Shown here one piece after another: positions 40,916 to 49,455 of a stretch of 64,000 nucleotides of DNA. Under the pieces are notes generated by a model. It was not told the origin of the DNA. It saw only the letters and a list, made by a program, of their open reading frames with translations, and made no database searches. The position numbers were made by a program, and so were the translations under genes. Position 1 is the first letter of the stretch. Every line of letters begins with the position of its first letter. The DNA is from Actinocrinis puniceicyclus. Its GTDB lineage: Bacteria > Actinomycetota > Actinomycetes > Streptomycetales > Catenulisporaceae. The stretch is taken from positions 18,786 through 82,785 of the forward strand of contig NZ_JAGSXH010000017.1 in NCBI RefSeq assembly GCF_018283645.1, read 5' to 3'.

Positions 40916-41842
40916 TCAGGTCCACTCGCGGCGCTCCGTCACCAGGGTGGCCGCGGCTTCGCGCATCGCGCGAACGAGCGAAGCGACCACGGTCGGGTCG
41001 AGATCGCGGGCGTGCGCGAGCGACACCCTCCGGATCTCGGCCGGCACCCCGTCGATCCGGGTGATGGTCACGCCGGGCGGAACAGCCGGCAGAAAGTCCG
41101 CCGGCACCGTCGTGATTCCCGCGCCTTGGGCGACAAGCCCGAGCTTCGTGGCCCAGTCGCGAGTCCAGTGCTGCACCGTGGGCCGACCAGGCAGTCCCGG
41201 CCAGACACCGAGCTGAGGCTCGTCCTCGCTCGACCGGCTCGCGATCCACGACTCGCCCTCAAGCGACTCCAGGGTCACCGGCTCCGGCCCGGCGTGCCGA
41301 CTGGCCGACGGCACCGCGAGCGCGAGCGCGGTGTCGATGACCGTGTGCTGTTGCAGCGGCGGATGCTCCTGGTCGGGCGAGCGGAACGGTGGCCGGCCGG
41401 TGATCAGCGCGACGTCCAGCGTCCCGGCGCGCACCCCGCGGACAAGCGCGGGCGTGGTGCCCTCGCGAGTGGAGATCTCAAGGTCGGGTTCCATCTGTCG
41501 CAGTGCGGCGATCGATCGTGGGAGCAGTGCGGTCCCGGCCACGGAGACGGCGCCCACCCGAACTCGTCGCACGTGCCGGGGCTTGTCGGCGAGCATCCGC
41601 TCGGCCCGGTCGAGCGCGTCGAGAGCGATGACGATCTGGCGCAGGACGAGACCACCGGCGCGGGTGAGTTGCACTCCCCGTGGCGCGCGCTCGAACAGCG
41701 CCACGCCGAGGTCGCGCTCCGCGGCTGCGATCTGACGGGACACCGCGGACTGCGTGTAGCCCAGCACGGCGGCGGCGGCCGTGAAGCTGCGGCGCTCGGC
41801 CACGGTGCGGATGGTCTGTAGCGTGGACAACGGCAAATCCAT
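40916..41842 (-). CDS. LysR-family transcriptional regulator
   Basis: A 308-residue protein starting at ATG 41842. The winged helix is MDLPLSTLQTIRTVAERRSFTAAAAVLGYTQSAVSRQIAAAERDLGVALFER, standard for LysR. The effector-binding domain follows from VRVGAVSVAG with PSDQE-like loops. It is transcribed divergently from the three-gene operon beginning at 41913, with 70 bases between them that contain the palindrome TGACATGTCA. By the usual LysR arrangement it controls that operon and itself. Confidence 0.92.
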   Translation of the reverse strand: MDLPLSTLQTIRTVAERRSFTAAAAVLGYTQSAVSRQIAAAERDLGVALFERAPRGVQLTRAGGLVLRQIVIALDALDRAERMLADKPRHVRRVRVGAVSVAGTALLPRSIAALRQMEPDLEISTREGTTPALVRGVRAGTLDVALITGRPPFRSPDQEHPPLQQHTVIDTALALAVPSASRHAGPEPVTLESLEGESWIASRSSEDEPQLGVWPGLPGRPTVQHWTRDWATKLGLVAQGAGITTVPADFLPAVPPGVTITRIDGVPAEIRRVSLAHARDLDPTVVASLVRAMREAAATLVTERREWT

Positions 41843-41880
41843 GCTTGAGCAGCATACCGGCAATGCGAACCTTGCGCTGG

Positions 41881-41890
41881 TGACATGTCA
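41881..41890. promoter_or_regulatory. Palindrome in the LysR-operon intergenic region
   Basis: TGACATGTCA is a perfect 10-base palindrome located 23 bases before the start of the 41913 gene, in the only space where the divergent LysR could bind. The role is inferred. Confidence 0.4.
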
Positions 41891-41912
41891 TGAGCGGACC
41901 TAGCCTGAGTTC

Positions 41913-42521
41913 ATGACAGGCAACGCGCCGACGGGCGACGAGCACCCCGCAGGCGGCCGCCTCCGGCTGCTGCACCGGGCCGAACTCGATGCCGAACAGG
42001 TGAAGCTCAGCGACCGGTTGACGGCCACCCGCGTCGCTCGCGGACGGCGAGCCGGCTACCGCGCTGCTCTCGACGACGGTCGGCTCGTCGGGCCGTTCAA
42101 CGCGCTGCTGCGGACACCGGCAATCGCCGAACGTCAACTCGATTGGGCCGAGGCGATCTCGGCGGCTGACCTGAACCCGGCAGCGCGTGAGGTCGCGATC
42201 CTCACCGTGGCCGCGCAGTGGCGGGCGCAATACGTTCTCTACGCGCACAGCGCCGCCGCGCGTGGCGCTGGCCTGAGTGAAGTCGCGGTCGCTGATCTCG
42301 TCGCCGCACGCACACCAGCAGGCCTTAGCCGGACTGCCCGGCTGGCCCACGACGTGGCGCTGGCACTCGTCCGGGATCACGACGTGCCCGACGATTTGTA
42401 CAGCGACTTGCTGTCGGAGTACGGCGAGAGGCGGGTCGTCGTCCTGATCGCCCTGATCGGCCAGTACCTCGCCACGTGCGCCGTGATCACGTGCTTCCGC
42501 GTCCCGATGCCCGGCGCCTGA
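41913..42521 (+). CDS. Carboxymuconolactone decarboxylase-like protein lacking the redox Cys pair
   Basis: A 202-residue protein of the AhpD/CMD-like helical fold: LVGPFNALLRTPAIAERQLDWAEAI, then LNPAAREVAILTVAAQWRAQYVLYAHSAAARGAGLSE, the family core E-x-A-I-L-x-x-A. AhpD-type members have CxxC in this region; here the positions are occupied by non-Cys residues, with His retained in YAHS, as in the decarboxylase branch. Longer N- and C-terminal parts match CMD-domain proteins found with LLM oxidoreductases. First gene of an operon with a tautomerase and a broken LLM gene, under the divergent LysR. No ribosome site is evident. Confidence 0.8.
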   Translation: MTGNAPTGDEHPAGGRLRLLHRAELDAEQVKLSDRLTATRVARGRRAGYRAALDDGRLVGPFNALLRTPAIAERQLDWAEAISAADLNPAAREVAILTVAAQWRAQYVLYAHSAAARGAGLSEVAVADLVAARTPAGLSRTARLAHDVALALVRDHDVPDDLYSDLLSEYGERRVVVLIALIGQYLATCAVITCFRVPMPGA

Positions 42522-42571
42522 CTCGGCCCGGATCCCACCGACACACCGCTTCCACCACCAGGAGGAACTCC

Positions 42572-42988
42572 ATGCCGCTGATCGACATCTACCTGCACCA
42601 GGGCGTGACCACTCGCGAACAGCGCAAGGCCATCTCCGACGCGATCCACGCGGCGATGGTCGAGACACTCGCCGTTCCCGACGACGATCGGTTCCACTTC
42701 TTCCACGAGTTCCCCGAGGGTTCGCTGTTCCACGAGGACGTCGTGTTCGGCCTGCCTCGTTCGGAGCGGCTGATGTGCGTCACGCTGTCGTTCAACATCC
42801 GCACGGCCGAGACAAAGAGCGCGCTGTTCGAGTCGCTGGTGAAACACCTCCAGGAGATCGCCCGGGTACCCCGCGAGGACGTCGCCTTCCGCATCCTGGA
42901 GACCGCTCGCGAGAACTGGTGGGCGGCCGGCCGCACAGTCGACCCCAACACCGGATACGACAAGCGGATGACGTCAATCGTCGATTGA
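42572..42988 (+). CDS. Tautomerase-superfamily protein
   Basis: A 138-residue protein, ATG 42572 with AGGAGG eight bases upstream. After removal of Met the N-terminal Pro (PLIDIYLHQG) can act as the catalytic base, as in 4-oxalocrotonate tautomerase and MSAD. Later residues FHFFHEFPEG, RSERLMCVTLSFNIRTAETK and RENWWAAGRT fit the longer tautomerase subgroup (two fused beta-alpha-beta units). It is in the same operon as the CMD-like gene 50 bases upstream, which suggests a shared catabolic step on a keto-acid or enol. Confidence 0.85.
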   Translation: MPLIDIYLHQGVTTREQRKAISDAIHAAMVETLAVPDDDRFHFFHEFPEGSLFHEDVVFGLPRSERLMCVTLSFNIRTAETKSALFESLVKHLQEIARVPREDVAFRILETARENWWAAGRTVDPNTGYDKRMTSIVD

Positions 42989-43027
42989 ACCTGGACCGGC
43001 AACCCCTCCTCGCGCTGACTGCCTCGC

Positions 43028-43273
43028 CGCATCCCCTCGTACCGGACAGTGCTGGACCGCGAAGGCGTCGCCCACGCCGCTGACCTCGCCGTCGTCGGCA
43101 CCGAGGCGACAGTCATCGCGACACTACAGAGGTATGTCGAGGCTGGAGTCACCGAGATCATCGCGGCGCGGACCGCGCTGCACACCGATATCGACCGGCG
43201 ACGCACGTGGGCGATGCCGGCGCAGTTCCATCGCGAACATGCACAAGCTCGTGGAGAACTCCTGGCACAGTGA
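43028..43273 (+). pseudogene. C-terminal fragment of an LLM-class F420-dependent oxidoreductase
   Basis: The frame reads RIPSYRTVLDREGVAHAADLAVVGTEATVIATLQRYVEAGVTEII before losing similarity. The pattern P-S-Y-R-x-V-L-x-R-E-G followed by VG-[DT]-E-x-x-V-x-x-x-L-x-R-x-x-x-A-G-V-T is the conserved end of LLM-class oxidoreductases (about 300 residues). The catalytic and F420-binding parts are absent, with only 39 bases between the tautomerase stop and this fragment. It is the remains of the third operon gene after a deletion. Confidence 0.65.
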
Positions 43274-43438
43274 CAGGCCGATCAGGCGGCGCGAACAGGT
43301 GATGCCGCAGGCCGGGCGGAGAAATCGCCTTCGGATGTCGTCTCGGGGATCTTCCAGCGGATGCGCAGGCTGCTGACCGGTGCAGCAGGGCCATGCGTTC
43401 GGATGGCGCTTGCGCTCGGTCAGCACCCCTGCCATACC

Positions 43439-43466
43439 GGGTCGTCTGTGGGCGCTCCGGCAACGC
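43439..43466. repeat. Dispersed repeat, copy 1
   Basis: The 28 bases beginning GGGTCGTCTGTGGGCG and ending CGGCAACGC recur at 46783-46810 with two differences. A weaker relative (GGGCGCTTCGCCAACGCAG) lies near 46590. These copies flank the permease and helical-protein genes. Confidence 0.65.
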
Positions 43467-43517
43467 AGCGAGCACCGCCGATCGGCCGATTCGCCCCAAG
43501 ACCAGACCAAACGTCTC

Positions 43518-45068
43518 TCAGATCAACTCGTTCTCCAGCGCGGCCAGCTCCTCCGGGGTGCCGTAGCTGATCGGGCCGTTGAACGTGCGCCGCGCGGTGA
43601 CGAACCACCAGAGCGTGGAGATCAGCAGCACCACGCCCAGCGCGATCGGCGCGTAGTTGAGGCTGTGCCAGGTGATCGGCCCAGACTGGGGCAGCAGGAA
43701 CAGGATGCTGCTGAAGAAGACCCACAGCACCGCGACCACGGACACCGGTCCGCTCCAGCGCCCCAGGTTCCACGGACCGGCCTCGAAGTCGGCGCCGCGG
43801 CGCACCCGCAGGAAGATCGGCACCGCGTACGAGCCGAACAGCCCGATGACGTTGACCGAGACCACCGCCTGGAACGCCACCGAGGACCACAGCGACGGCA
43901 GCACCAGGATGAACGCGCCCACCGCGGCGAACCACACGCTCTTGACCGGGGTGCCGGTGCGCGGGTTGACCGAGTGCCACAGCCGCGAGCCGGGGATGGC
44001 CCCGTCCCGGGAGAAGGCGAAGATCTGCCGCGAGTTACTGGTCAGGTTCGCCAGGCCGCAGAACAGCAGCGCCCCGGTGACCACCACCAGCAGCAGCTTG
44101 GCCAGGCCGCCGCCGACCGCGTCGAGCACGATCTGCGCGGACGGGAACCCGGTGCCGCTGCCCAGCTCGGCGCCGTAGTTCTGCACCGACCAGATCAGCG
44201 AGAGCATCAGCACGAAGCCGCCGACGGCCGAGTAGGCGATCGAGCGCACGATGCCGCGCGGCGCGGAAATCGCGGCCCGGCTGGTCTCCTCGGTCATGTG
44301 CGCGCTGGCGTCGAAGCCGGTGAACACCCACGCGGTGGACAACAGTCCGATCATCGCGGCGTACAGGCCGTTGGAGAACCCTGTCTCGTTCTTGAACTGG
44401 GTGAACACGAAACCGGCCGACTCGTGGTGGCTCGGCTTGAGCACCAGCGCGCCGACGATGAGCAGCGCGCCGACCAGCAGCCACCACACCGAGATCCGGT
44501 TGAGCAGGCCGACCAGCCTGACCGTGTAGGTGTTCGCCAGAGCGTGCACGAACAGGATCGCGGCGAAGATGCCCAGCGTCGTGTACTTGGTGGGGTTGTA
44601 GCTGCTCCACTCCATCGCGAGCAGGATGTTGATGAAGCTGGCAGCGGCGAAGTCGGTGGCCGCGGTGCCCGCGATCTGCCCGGCGAAGTTCAGCCAGCCG
44701 GTGAACCAGGACCAGGCCGCGTTGTGCCGCTTGGCCAGCTTCGCCGCCCAGTAGTAGAGCGCCCCGGAGGTCGGGTAAGCCGAGCAGACCTCCGCCATCG
44801 CCGCGCCCACGAACAGCACCAGGGTGGAGACGACGATCCAGCCCCACACCAGGGTGCGCGGTCCGCCGGCGCCGAAGCCGACGCCGAAGCCGGTGAAGAC
44901 CCCGGCGATGATGTTGATGATGGTGAAGGAGACCGCGAAGTTGTCGAACCAGGTCAGCCGGCGCGACAGCTTGCGCGGATAGCCCAGTTCGTGCAGCCGT
45001 TGGTCGTCGTCCAGCAGCACGGCCCCGGCGGACCGTTGGTCCCGTGACGCCCGTGTCGTCGAGGACAT
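43518..45068 (-). CDS. APC-family amino acid permease
   Basis: A 516-residue, 12-helix permease of the amino acid-polyamine-organocation superfamily. ATG 45068 (MSSTTRASRDQ) is chosen; an in-frame GTG four codons upstream is possible. The signature region is DNFAVSFTIINIIAGVFTGFGVGFGAGGPRTLVWGW (helix 1-2, the substrate-binding Gly-rich break), with MAEVCSAYPTSGALYYWAAKLAK, FTGFDASAHMTEETSRAAISAPRGI and FAFSRDGAIPGSRLWHSVNPRTGTPV. These features match the bacterial GabP/UGA4-like amino acid:cation symporters. It may be co-transcribed with the gene upstream at 45198 (same strand). Confidence 0.92.
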   Translation of the reverse strand: MSSTTRASRDQRSAGAVLLDDDQRLHELGYPRKLSRRLTWFDNFAVSFTIINIIAGVFTGFGVGFGAGGPRTLVWGWIVVSTLVLFVGAAMAEVCSAYPTSGALYYWAAKLAKRHNAAWSWFTGWLNFAGQIAGTAATDFAAASFINILLAMEWSSYNPTKYTTLGIFAAILFVHALANTYTVRLVGLLNRISVWWLLVGALLIVGALVLKPSHHESAGFVFTQFKNETGFSNGLYAAMIGLLSTAWVFTGFDASAHMTEETSRAAISAPRGIVRSIAYSAVGGFVLMLSLIWSVQNYGAELGSGTGFPSAQIVLDAVGGGLAKLLLVVVTGALLFCGLANLTSNSRQIFAFSRDGAIPGSRLWHSVNPRTGTPVKSVWFAAVGAFILVLPSLWSSVAFQAVVSVNVIGLFGSYAVPIFLRVRRGADFEAGPWNLGRWSGPVSVVAVLWVFFSSILFLLPQSGPITWHSLNYAPIALGVVLLISTLWWFVTARRTFNGPISYGTPEELAALENELI

Positions 45069-45197
45069 CTCAGCGCTCACTTTCTCTTTGTCGGCTCTTG
45101 CGATGGGTGGGTGGTGGGTGGTGGGAGGTGCACAGCCGCGAAAGTGCAAAGGTGCGAAAGTGCGCAGGAGCAGGTGCGCAGGCACGGGTGGAGCGTG

Positions 45198-46148
45198 CTA
45201 TGGCATGCGGACCCGGCAACGCTGGCGGGCGCGGATCAGTTGCTCGGCCGGATCGCCGAACAGCGACCACGGATAGGTGGAGGCGTAAGGCCCCATGGCG
45301 CGGAACACCGCGGCCGCCTCCCAGAGCCGATCCCCCATGTAGAGCGCGTGTGCGAGCACGGAGAAGTCCGCCACCGGCACCAGCGGTTCCCGCTCCGCCC
45401 TGCGGAACCAGCCGTCGAACACGTGCGTCGAGGTGAACAACGCGTGCTGGTCGGTCCACTGCCGGTCGGCGAGCCGGCCGCGCACCGGGTCGTCGCGCAG
45501 GTCGCGGTAGTGCTCCACATACGCGGCCAGCGGCAGCACCTGAAGCGCGCAGTCGCCCGGGCTGTGCAGCGCCACCCAGCGCGCCACCTCCCACATCGCG
45601 TCCGCGCCGCCGCCGTAGCGGGGATAGAAGCAGGCCAGCAGCCGGTGGTACGCCTCGCGGTTGAACGGGTCGCGCTGGCGGGCCTCACCGAGCAGATCCC
45701 AGGGGCCCGGCGAGGTCACGCCCTCGGGGCCGGGCACCTTGGCGTGGCCGAGGCGGGCGAGGGCGAGCAGGGCGACCCACGGCGTCGGGTCGCCCGGGTC
45801 GGCGTCCGCGGCGACGAGGCAGGCGCGCTGAGCGAGGGCGGCAAGGTCGCCGGCGCGCTGATCGCCCGCGTCCGCGGCGCGCAGCGCCCGCGCCACGGCG
45901 GTGCGCGCGTAGATCAGCAGCGCGTCAGGGTTCGATGGCTCCTCGGCGAGCCAGCGCTCCGCCACGTCCAGCCCGGCCGCCAACGAGGCGAGCACGAGGC
46001 AGCGGTGCGCGCGCAGCTCGAAGTCGGCGCGGGTCGCCGCGATCAGGGCGCGCGCCTCATGAAACCGGCCCGCCTTGAGGTCGAGGGCGACCTGCGCCAG
46101 GTCGCGGTCGGCGCCGGCCGGATTCCACACGAACGCGGGCTTGCTCAC
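45198..46148 (-). CDS. Helical-repeat protein of unknown function
   Basis: A 316-residue soluble protein. GTG 46148 is chosen because GGGGAGGCAC lies immediately upstream. The N-terminal half has TPR-like helix pairs (FHEARALIAATRADFELRAHRCLVLASLAAGLDVAERWLAEEPSNPDALLIYAR; AQRACLVAADADPGDPTPWVALLALARL). The C-terminal half has conserved-looking Trp/Tyr blocks (AYHRLLACFYPRYGGGADAMWEVARWVA, YVEHYRDL, FDGWFRRAE, ALYMGDRLWEAAAVFRAMG). It resembles uncharacterised actinomycete proteins; no function is known to me. Confidence 0.75.
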   Translation of the reverse strand: MSKPAFVWNPAGADRDLAQVALDLKAGRFHEARALIAATRADFELRAHRCLVLASLAAGLDVAERWLAEEPSNPDALLIYARTAVARALRAADAGDQRAGDLAALAQRACLVAADADPGDPTPWVALLALARLGHAKVPGPEGVTSPGPWDLLGEARQRDPFNREAYHRLLACFYPRYGGGADAMWEVARWVALHSPGDCALQVLPLAAYVEHYRDLRDDPVRGRLADRQWTDQHALFTSTHVFDGWFRRAEREPLVPVADFSVLAHALYMGDRLWEAAAVFRAMGPYASTYPWSLFGDPAEQLIRARQRCRVRMP

Positions 46149-46526
46149 CGTGCCTCCCCGCCGTGGCGAGCGCGCTGGTGCGCGTGAGGGCCGGGTATCG
46201 CGTGGCCTGTCGTGTGCGGCACTGCGTCTCCCGGCGTGCTCGGCGCTGCGTTTCCTGATATGGACCCGGTCAAACGCAGGACACGATATCAACAACGTCA
46301 GCCCCGGAAGGAACGTCTGGAAACCGAGGCGTTGCGGACCGGTGAGCTGTGGCTCACATCGCAGGTGGCGCGGCGGATTCGGTGTGGCGTGACAGAGGAC
46401 ATGGGCCCTCGTGCGCCGCGGGTGGCGCGTCAAGATCAGAGCGCGATGATTGTGACGGGTGACATCCACGGGCCCGGGGTCCGGCGCGTGCGATCGCAAG
46501 GCGGCGGGGCAACCTCGCGCCGTTCA
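46149..46526. other. Noncoding spacer upstream of the helical-repeat gene
   Basis: About 380 bases with no convincing reading frame. It should contain the promoter for the gene ending at 45198. The sequence from here to 46866 is a mosaic of repeats and an inverted-repeat element, listed separately. Confidence 0.4.
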
Positions 46527-46582
46527 ACGCGACACGGTCAATGCGACACGGTCAATGCGACACGGTCAATGCGACACAGTGG
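46527..46582. repeat. Tandem 14-bp repeat x4
   Basis: ATGCGACACGGTCA occurs as four adjacent 14-base units (first unit starts AC, last ends AGTGG). The array has no spacers and is not CRISPR-like. It could bind a protein or be simple slippage. Confidence 0.75.
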
Positions 46583-46663
46583 TCGCATATGGGCGCTTCG
46601 CCAACGCAGTTCGCTGGTTCGGGGTCATCTTCGACTGCCGGCCACTTGACCGAAGCGTGGTTC

Positions 46664-46866
46664 TAGTGTCCCGCGCCGGAAATCCGTCGCATGACTCTGC
46701 TCGACCTGGCTGCGCACGTCCGGTCATCCGCGCCCGGCTGGCAAGGCGCCGGAACACCCTCGCGGTGCTCAATCAACGCAGTGGGTCGTCTGTGGGCGTT
46801 TCGGCAACGCGGCCAGGCGGGATGCGGGGGCCGATTTTCACGGCGGACTTCCGGCGCGGGACACTA
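46664..46866. mobile_element. 203-bp inverted-repeat element (IS630-like MITE or IS remnant)
   Basis: The left end TAGTGTCCCGCGCCGGAAAT (46664 on) continues to CCG at 46686. The right end 46844-46866 is its reverse complement with one mismatch over 23 bases. Both ends sit in CTAG, consistent with TA-target insertion as in IS630/Tc1-type elements. The interior has no transposase; it contains one copy of the 28-base dispersed repeat. The right terminus provides the TAG stop codon of the TetR gene. Confidence 0.65.
46783..46810. repeat. Dispersed repeat, copy 2 (inside the inverted-repeat element)
   Basis: This is the second copy of the 28-base sequence at 43439-43466, with 26 identical bases. 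Its location inside the element suggests that the isolated copy 1 may be a leftover of a related element. Confidence 0.6.
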
Positions 46867-47565
46867 GGCGCGCTCGTCGCGGCCGGGCGCGCCGCCCCGC
46901 CGATAGCGGGGCCAGCACCGCATCGCCGAGTGCAACTCGTCGTCGTCGAGTTCGGGCTCGGTCAGTTCGGTAGGAGCGTCGCGGCGCGCGCACAGGCCGT
47001 CGAGCAACAACGGCAGGTACCGCCGCCAGCCCTCCGCGCGCACTCCGTGCGTGAACTCGACGGTCGCCGAGACCATCAGTTGCACGGCCATGATGTCGGC
47101 GGCCCGGAAGTCGGCGCGCAGCCGTCCCTGCGCCTGCGCTCGCTCGACCAACTGCTCCAGCAGAGGTTTGATCTGGTCGCGCATCTGGGCGATCCGGTCA
47201 CGCCCGTAGGTCTCGGAGAGCATCACGTCGCGCAGACCGAAATCGGTCGCCTGCACCTCGGCCATGGCGGTCAGCAGGCCGGTCAGTCCCGCCCAGGCGT
47301 CCGCGTCGTCCAAGGCCCGCCGGGTCAGCGCGAGGATCTGCGCGAACCCCTCCTCGAACAGCGCGTCGATCAGCGCCTCCTTGTTCGGGAAGCGGCGGTA
47401 GACCGTGCCCACGCCCAGTCCCGCGTGCCGGGCGATCTCGTCGAGCGTGGCCTCAAGTCCCCGCTCGGCGAAGACCTCCTTGGCCGCGACCATGATCCGC
47501 TGCCGGTTCAGCTCGGCGTCGCGGCGCAGCGGTCGCGGGGCGGCGGAGGCGGTGGTCGTGTCCAT
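46864..47565 (-). CDS. TetR-family repressor of the adjacent efflux pump
   Basis: A 233-residue protein, ATG 47565. The helix-turn-helix is RQRIMVAAKEVFAERGLEATLDEIARHAGLGVGTVYRRFPNKEALIDALF, a canonical TetR domain, followed by an all-helical ligand-binding domain. It is divergent from the DHA2-type transporter at 47678, with an inverted repeat between them, so it should repress that pump and respond to its substrate. The last codon before the stop is followed at once by the terminal repeat of a 203-bp element that provides TAG; the native C-terminus may therefore have been altered. Confidence 0.93.
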   Translation of the reverse strand: MDTTTASAAPRPLRRDAELNRQRIMVAAKEVFAERGLEATLDEIARHAGLGVGTVYRRFPNKEALIDALFEEGFAQILALTRRALDDADAWAGLTGLLTAMAEVQATDFGLRDVMLSETYGRDRIAQMRDQIKPLLEQLVERAQAQGRLRADFRAADIMAVQLMVSATVEFTHGVRAEGWRRYLPLLLDGLCARRDAPTELTEPELDDDELHSAMRCWPRYRRGGAPGRDERA

Positions 47566-47593
47566 GGCCTCGCAGTCTACCTTCCGGAGGATC

Positions 47594-47616
47594 AAGCGGA
47601 GGAAGCTTCTCCGCTT
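47594..47616. promoter_or_regulatory. TetR operator
   Basis: AAGCGGAG (47594-47601) and CTCCGCTT (47609-47616) form a perfect inverted repeat around GAAGCTT. The half-site AAGCGGAG occurs again at about 47636, closer to the pump start. It lies midway between the divergent TetR and pump genes. Confidence 0.7.
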
Positions 47617-47677
47617 CTATGCTACGCTCAGCCGAAAAGCGGAGAACCATCCTCCAGATAACCGTGGGGACTGAACC

Positions 47678-49219
47678 ATGACCGACACCGCCACCGCGGG
47701 CGAACCCCGTCCCGCGGCCGCCGCCGGGTCCGCCGCCCGGGCGCCGCACGAAACCGGGCCCGTCGAGAACGTGCACCACGCGCGCCGCTGGCTGATCCTC
47801 GCCGTGATCGGCATCGCGCAGCTGATGATCGTGCTCGACGCCACCATCGTGACCATCGCCCTGCCGGACGCGCAGAAGGCGCTCGGCTTCAACAACGGCG
47901 ACCGGCAGTGGATCGTGACCGCCTACTCGCTGGCCTTCGGCGGGCTGCTGCTGTTCAGCGGCCGGCTGGCCGACCTGATCGGCAGGAAGCGCACCTTCAT
48001 CCTCGGCCTGATCGGCTTCGGCCTGGCCTCGGCGCTCGGCGGCGCGGCGCCGAACTTCGAAGTCCTGGTCACCGCGCGGGCGCTGCAGGGAGCAGCCGGC
48101 GCGCTGCTGGCGCCCGCGGCGCTGTCACTGCTGACCACCACCTTCACCGAGCCGAAGGAACGTGGTACCGCTTTCGCGGTGTTCGGCGGGATCGCCGGGT
48201 CCGGCGCGGCGATCGGCATGCTGCTGGGCGGCCTGCTGACCGAGTACTTCAACTGGCGCTGGACCCTGTTCGTGAACGTGGGCTTCACCTTCGTCGCCCT
48301 CGCCGGCGCGTTCACGCTGTTGCACACGCAGCGCTCGGCGCACCGCCCACGCCTCGACCTGTTCGGCACGGTCATCGTCTCCGGCGCTCTGTTCTGCCTG
48401 GTCTACGGCTTCTCCAACGCCGCCTCGCACCCGTGGAGCGCGCCTTCGACATGGGTTTTCCTGGTGGCGGCCGCGGTCGGCCTGACCGTGTTCGGCTGGT
48501 GGCAGACCCGGACCGCGCACCCGCTGCTGCCGCTGCGCATCCTGCTGGACCGCGACCGCGGCGGCTCCTTCGCGGCGGTGTTCATCAGCGGCGCCGGCAT
48601 GTTCGGGGTCTTCCTCTTCCTGACCTACTACCTGCAGACGATGCTCGGGTACTCCCCGGTCAGAACCGGCCTGGCGTTCCTGCCGATGGTCGCGATCCTC
48701 ATGCTGGCCGCGACGCTGGCCACCACCCGGCTGCTCGGCGCCGTCGGCGCGCGGCCGCTGGTCACCCTGGGCATGGCGCTGTCGGCCGCCGGAATGGCCT
48801 GGCTGACCGGGATCGCGGTGACCACGAGCTACACCACGCACATCCTCGGCCCGCTGCTGATCGTCGGCGTCGGCATCGGACTGGTGATCGCCCCGGCGAT
48901 GAGCGTGGCGACCTTCGGGGTGGACCCGGACGACGCGGGCGTGGCCTCGGCGCTGGTCAACACGATGCAACAGATCGGCGGCTCGATCGGCACCGCGCTG
49001 CTCAACACGCTGGCGACCGCGGCGGCGACGAGCTACCTCGTCGGCAGGCGCCCGACCCCGCCGGTGCTGGCGCAGGCCCAACTGCACAGCTACACCACCG
49101 CGTTCTGGTGGTCGGCCGGGATCTTCGCCCTCGGCGCGATCGTCAGCGGCCTGCTGCTACGGCCGGGGGTGCAGCACAGCACCGGTGGTCCGGACGCGGC
49201 CCCGGCGGTGCACACGTAA
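47678..49219 (+). CDS. DHA2-family (EmrB/QacA-type) MFS drug efflux pump
   Basis: A 513-residue, 14-helix H+-coupled drug exporter. The long soluble N-terminus precedes helix 1 (WLILAVIGIAQLMIVLDATIVTIALP, the DHA2 motif with membrane Asp and Asn-like site). Motif A is GRLADLIGRKRTF and motif C is GIAGSGAAIGMLLGGLLTEYFNWRWTLFVNV. The 14-helix form is supported by the two extra helices between halves (TVIVSGALFCLVYGF, TWVFLVAAAVGLTVFGWW). Substrate unknown, but TetR control suggests lipophilic antibiotics or dyes. A hairpin at 49255-49294 follows the stop. Confidence 0.92.
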   Translation: MTDTATAGEPRPAAAAGSAARAPHETGPVENVHHARRWLILAVIGIAQLMIVLDATIVTIALPDAQKALGFNNGDRQWIVTAYSLAFGGLLLFSGRLADLIGRKRTFILGLIGFGLASALGGAAPNFEVLVTARALQGAAGALLAPAALSLLTTTFTEPKERGTAFAVFGGIAGSGAAIGMLLGGLLTEYFNWRWTLFVNVGFTFVALAGAFTLLHTQRSAHRPRLDLFGTVIVSGALFCLVYGFSNAASHPWSAPSTWVFLVAAAVGLTVFGWWQTRTAHPLLPLRILLDRDRGGSFAAVFISGAGMFGVFLFLTYYLQTMLGYSPVRTGLAFLPMVAILMLAATLATTRLLGAVGARPLVTLGMALSAAGMAWLTGIAVTTSYTTHILGPLLIVGVGIGLVIAPAMSVATFGVDPDDAGVASALVNTMQQIGGSIGTALLNTLATAAATSYLVGRRPTPPVLAQAQLHSYTTAFWWSAGIFALGAIVSGLLLRPGVQHSTGGPDAAPAVHT

Positions 49220-49254
49220 CGTGCCGCGCTGCGCGCGAAGCGGACCAGTGGCCC

Positions 49255-49294
49255 GCGCGGCCCGCGAAGAACTCGGCGTTCTCGCGGGCCGCGC
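49255..49294. terminator. Hairpin after the efflux pump gene
   Basis: GCGCGGCCCGCGAAGAAC (49255-49272) pairs with GTTCTCGCGGGCCGCGC (49278-49294), one bulged base, five-base loop. It lies 36 bases past the pump stop; the 160 bases beyond it hold nothing recognisable. Confidence 0.6.
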
Positions 49295-49455
49295 GCGCGT
49301 ACCCGGGCGGCCTGGCCGAACGTTCGCAGCTCTCTGCGAAGGCGGACTGCCCGACGCCCGGCGCGGATCGCTCAGCGGGACGCGAGCGTCGTCGAGGAGT
49401 GCGTTGAACGCTTCGCCCTGGACAACGCGCCGCGGTCGCTGTGCGAGGCCGCGGT

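Noticed and set aside
43380..45047. A 555-codon plus-strand frame over the APC permease
   Set aside because: It is an Arg/Gln/Asp-rich shadow frame opposite a well-defined 12-helix permease.
46527..46582. Possible CRISPR array
   Set aside because: Units are 14 bases, directly adjacent, without unique spacers or cas genes.
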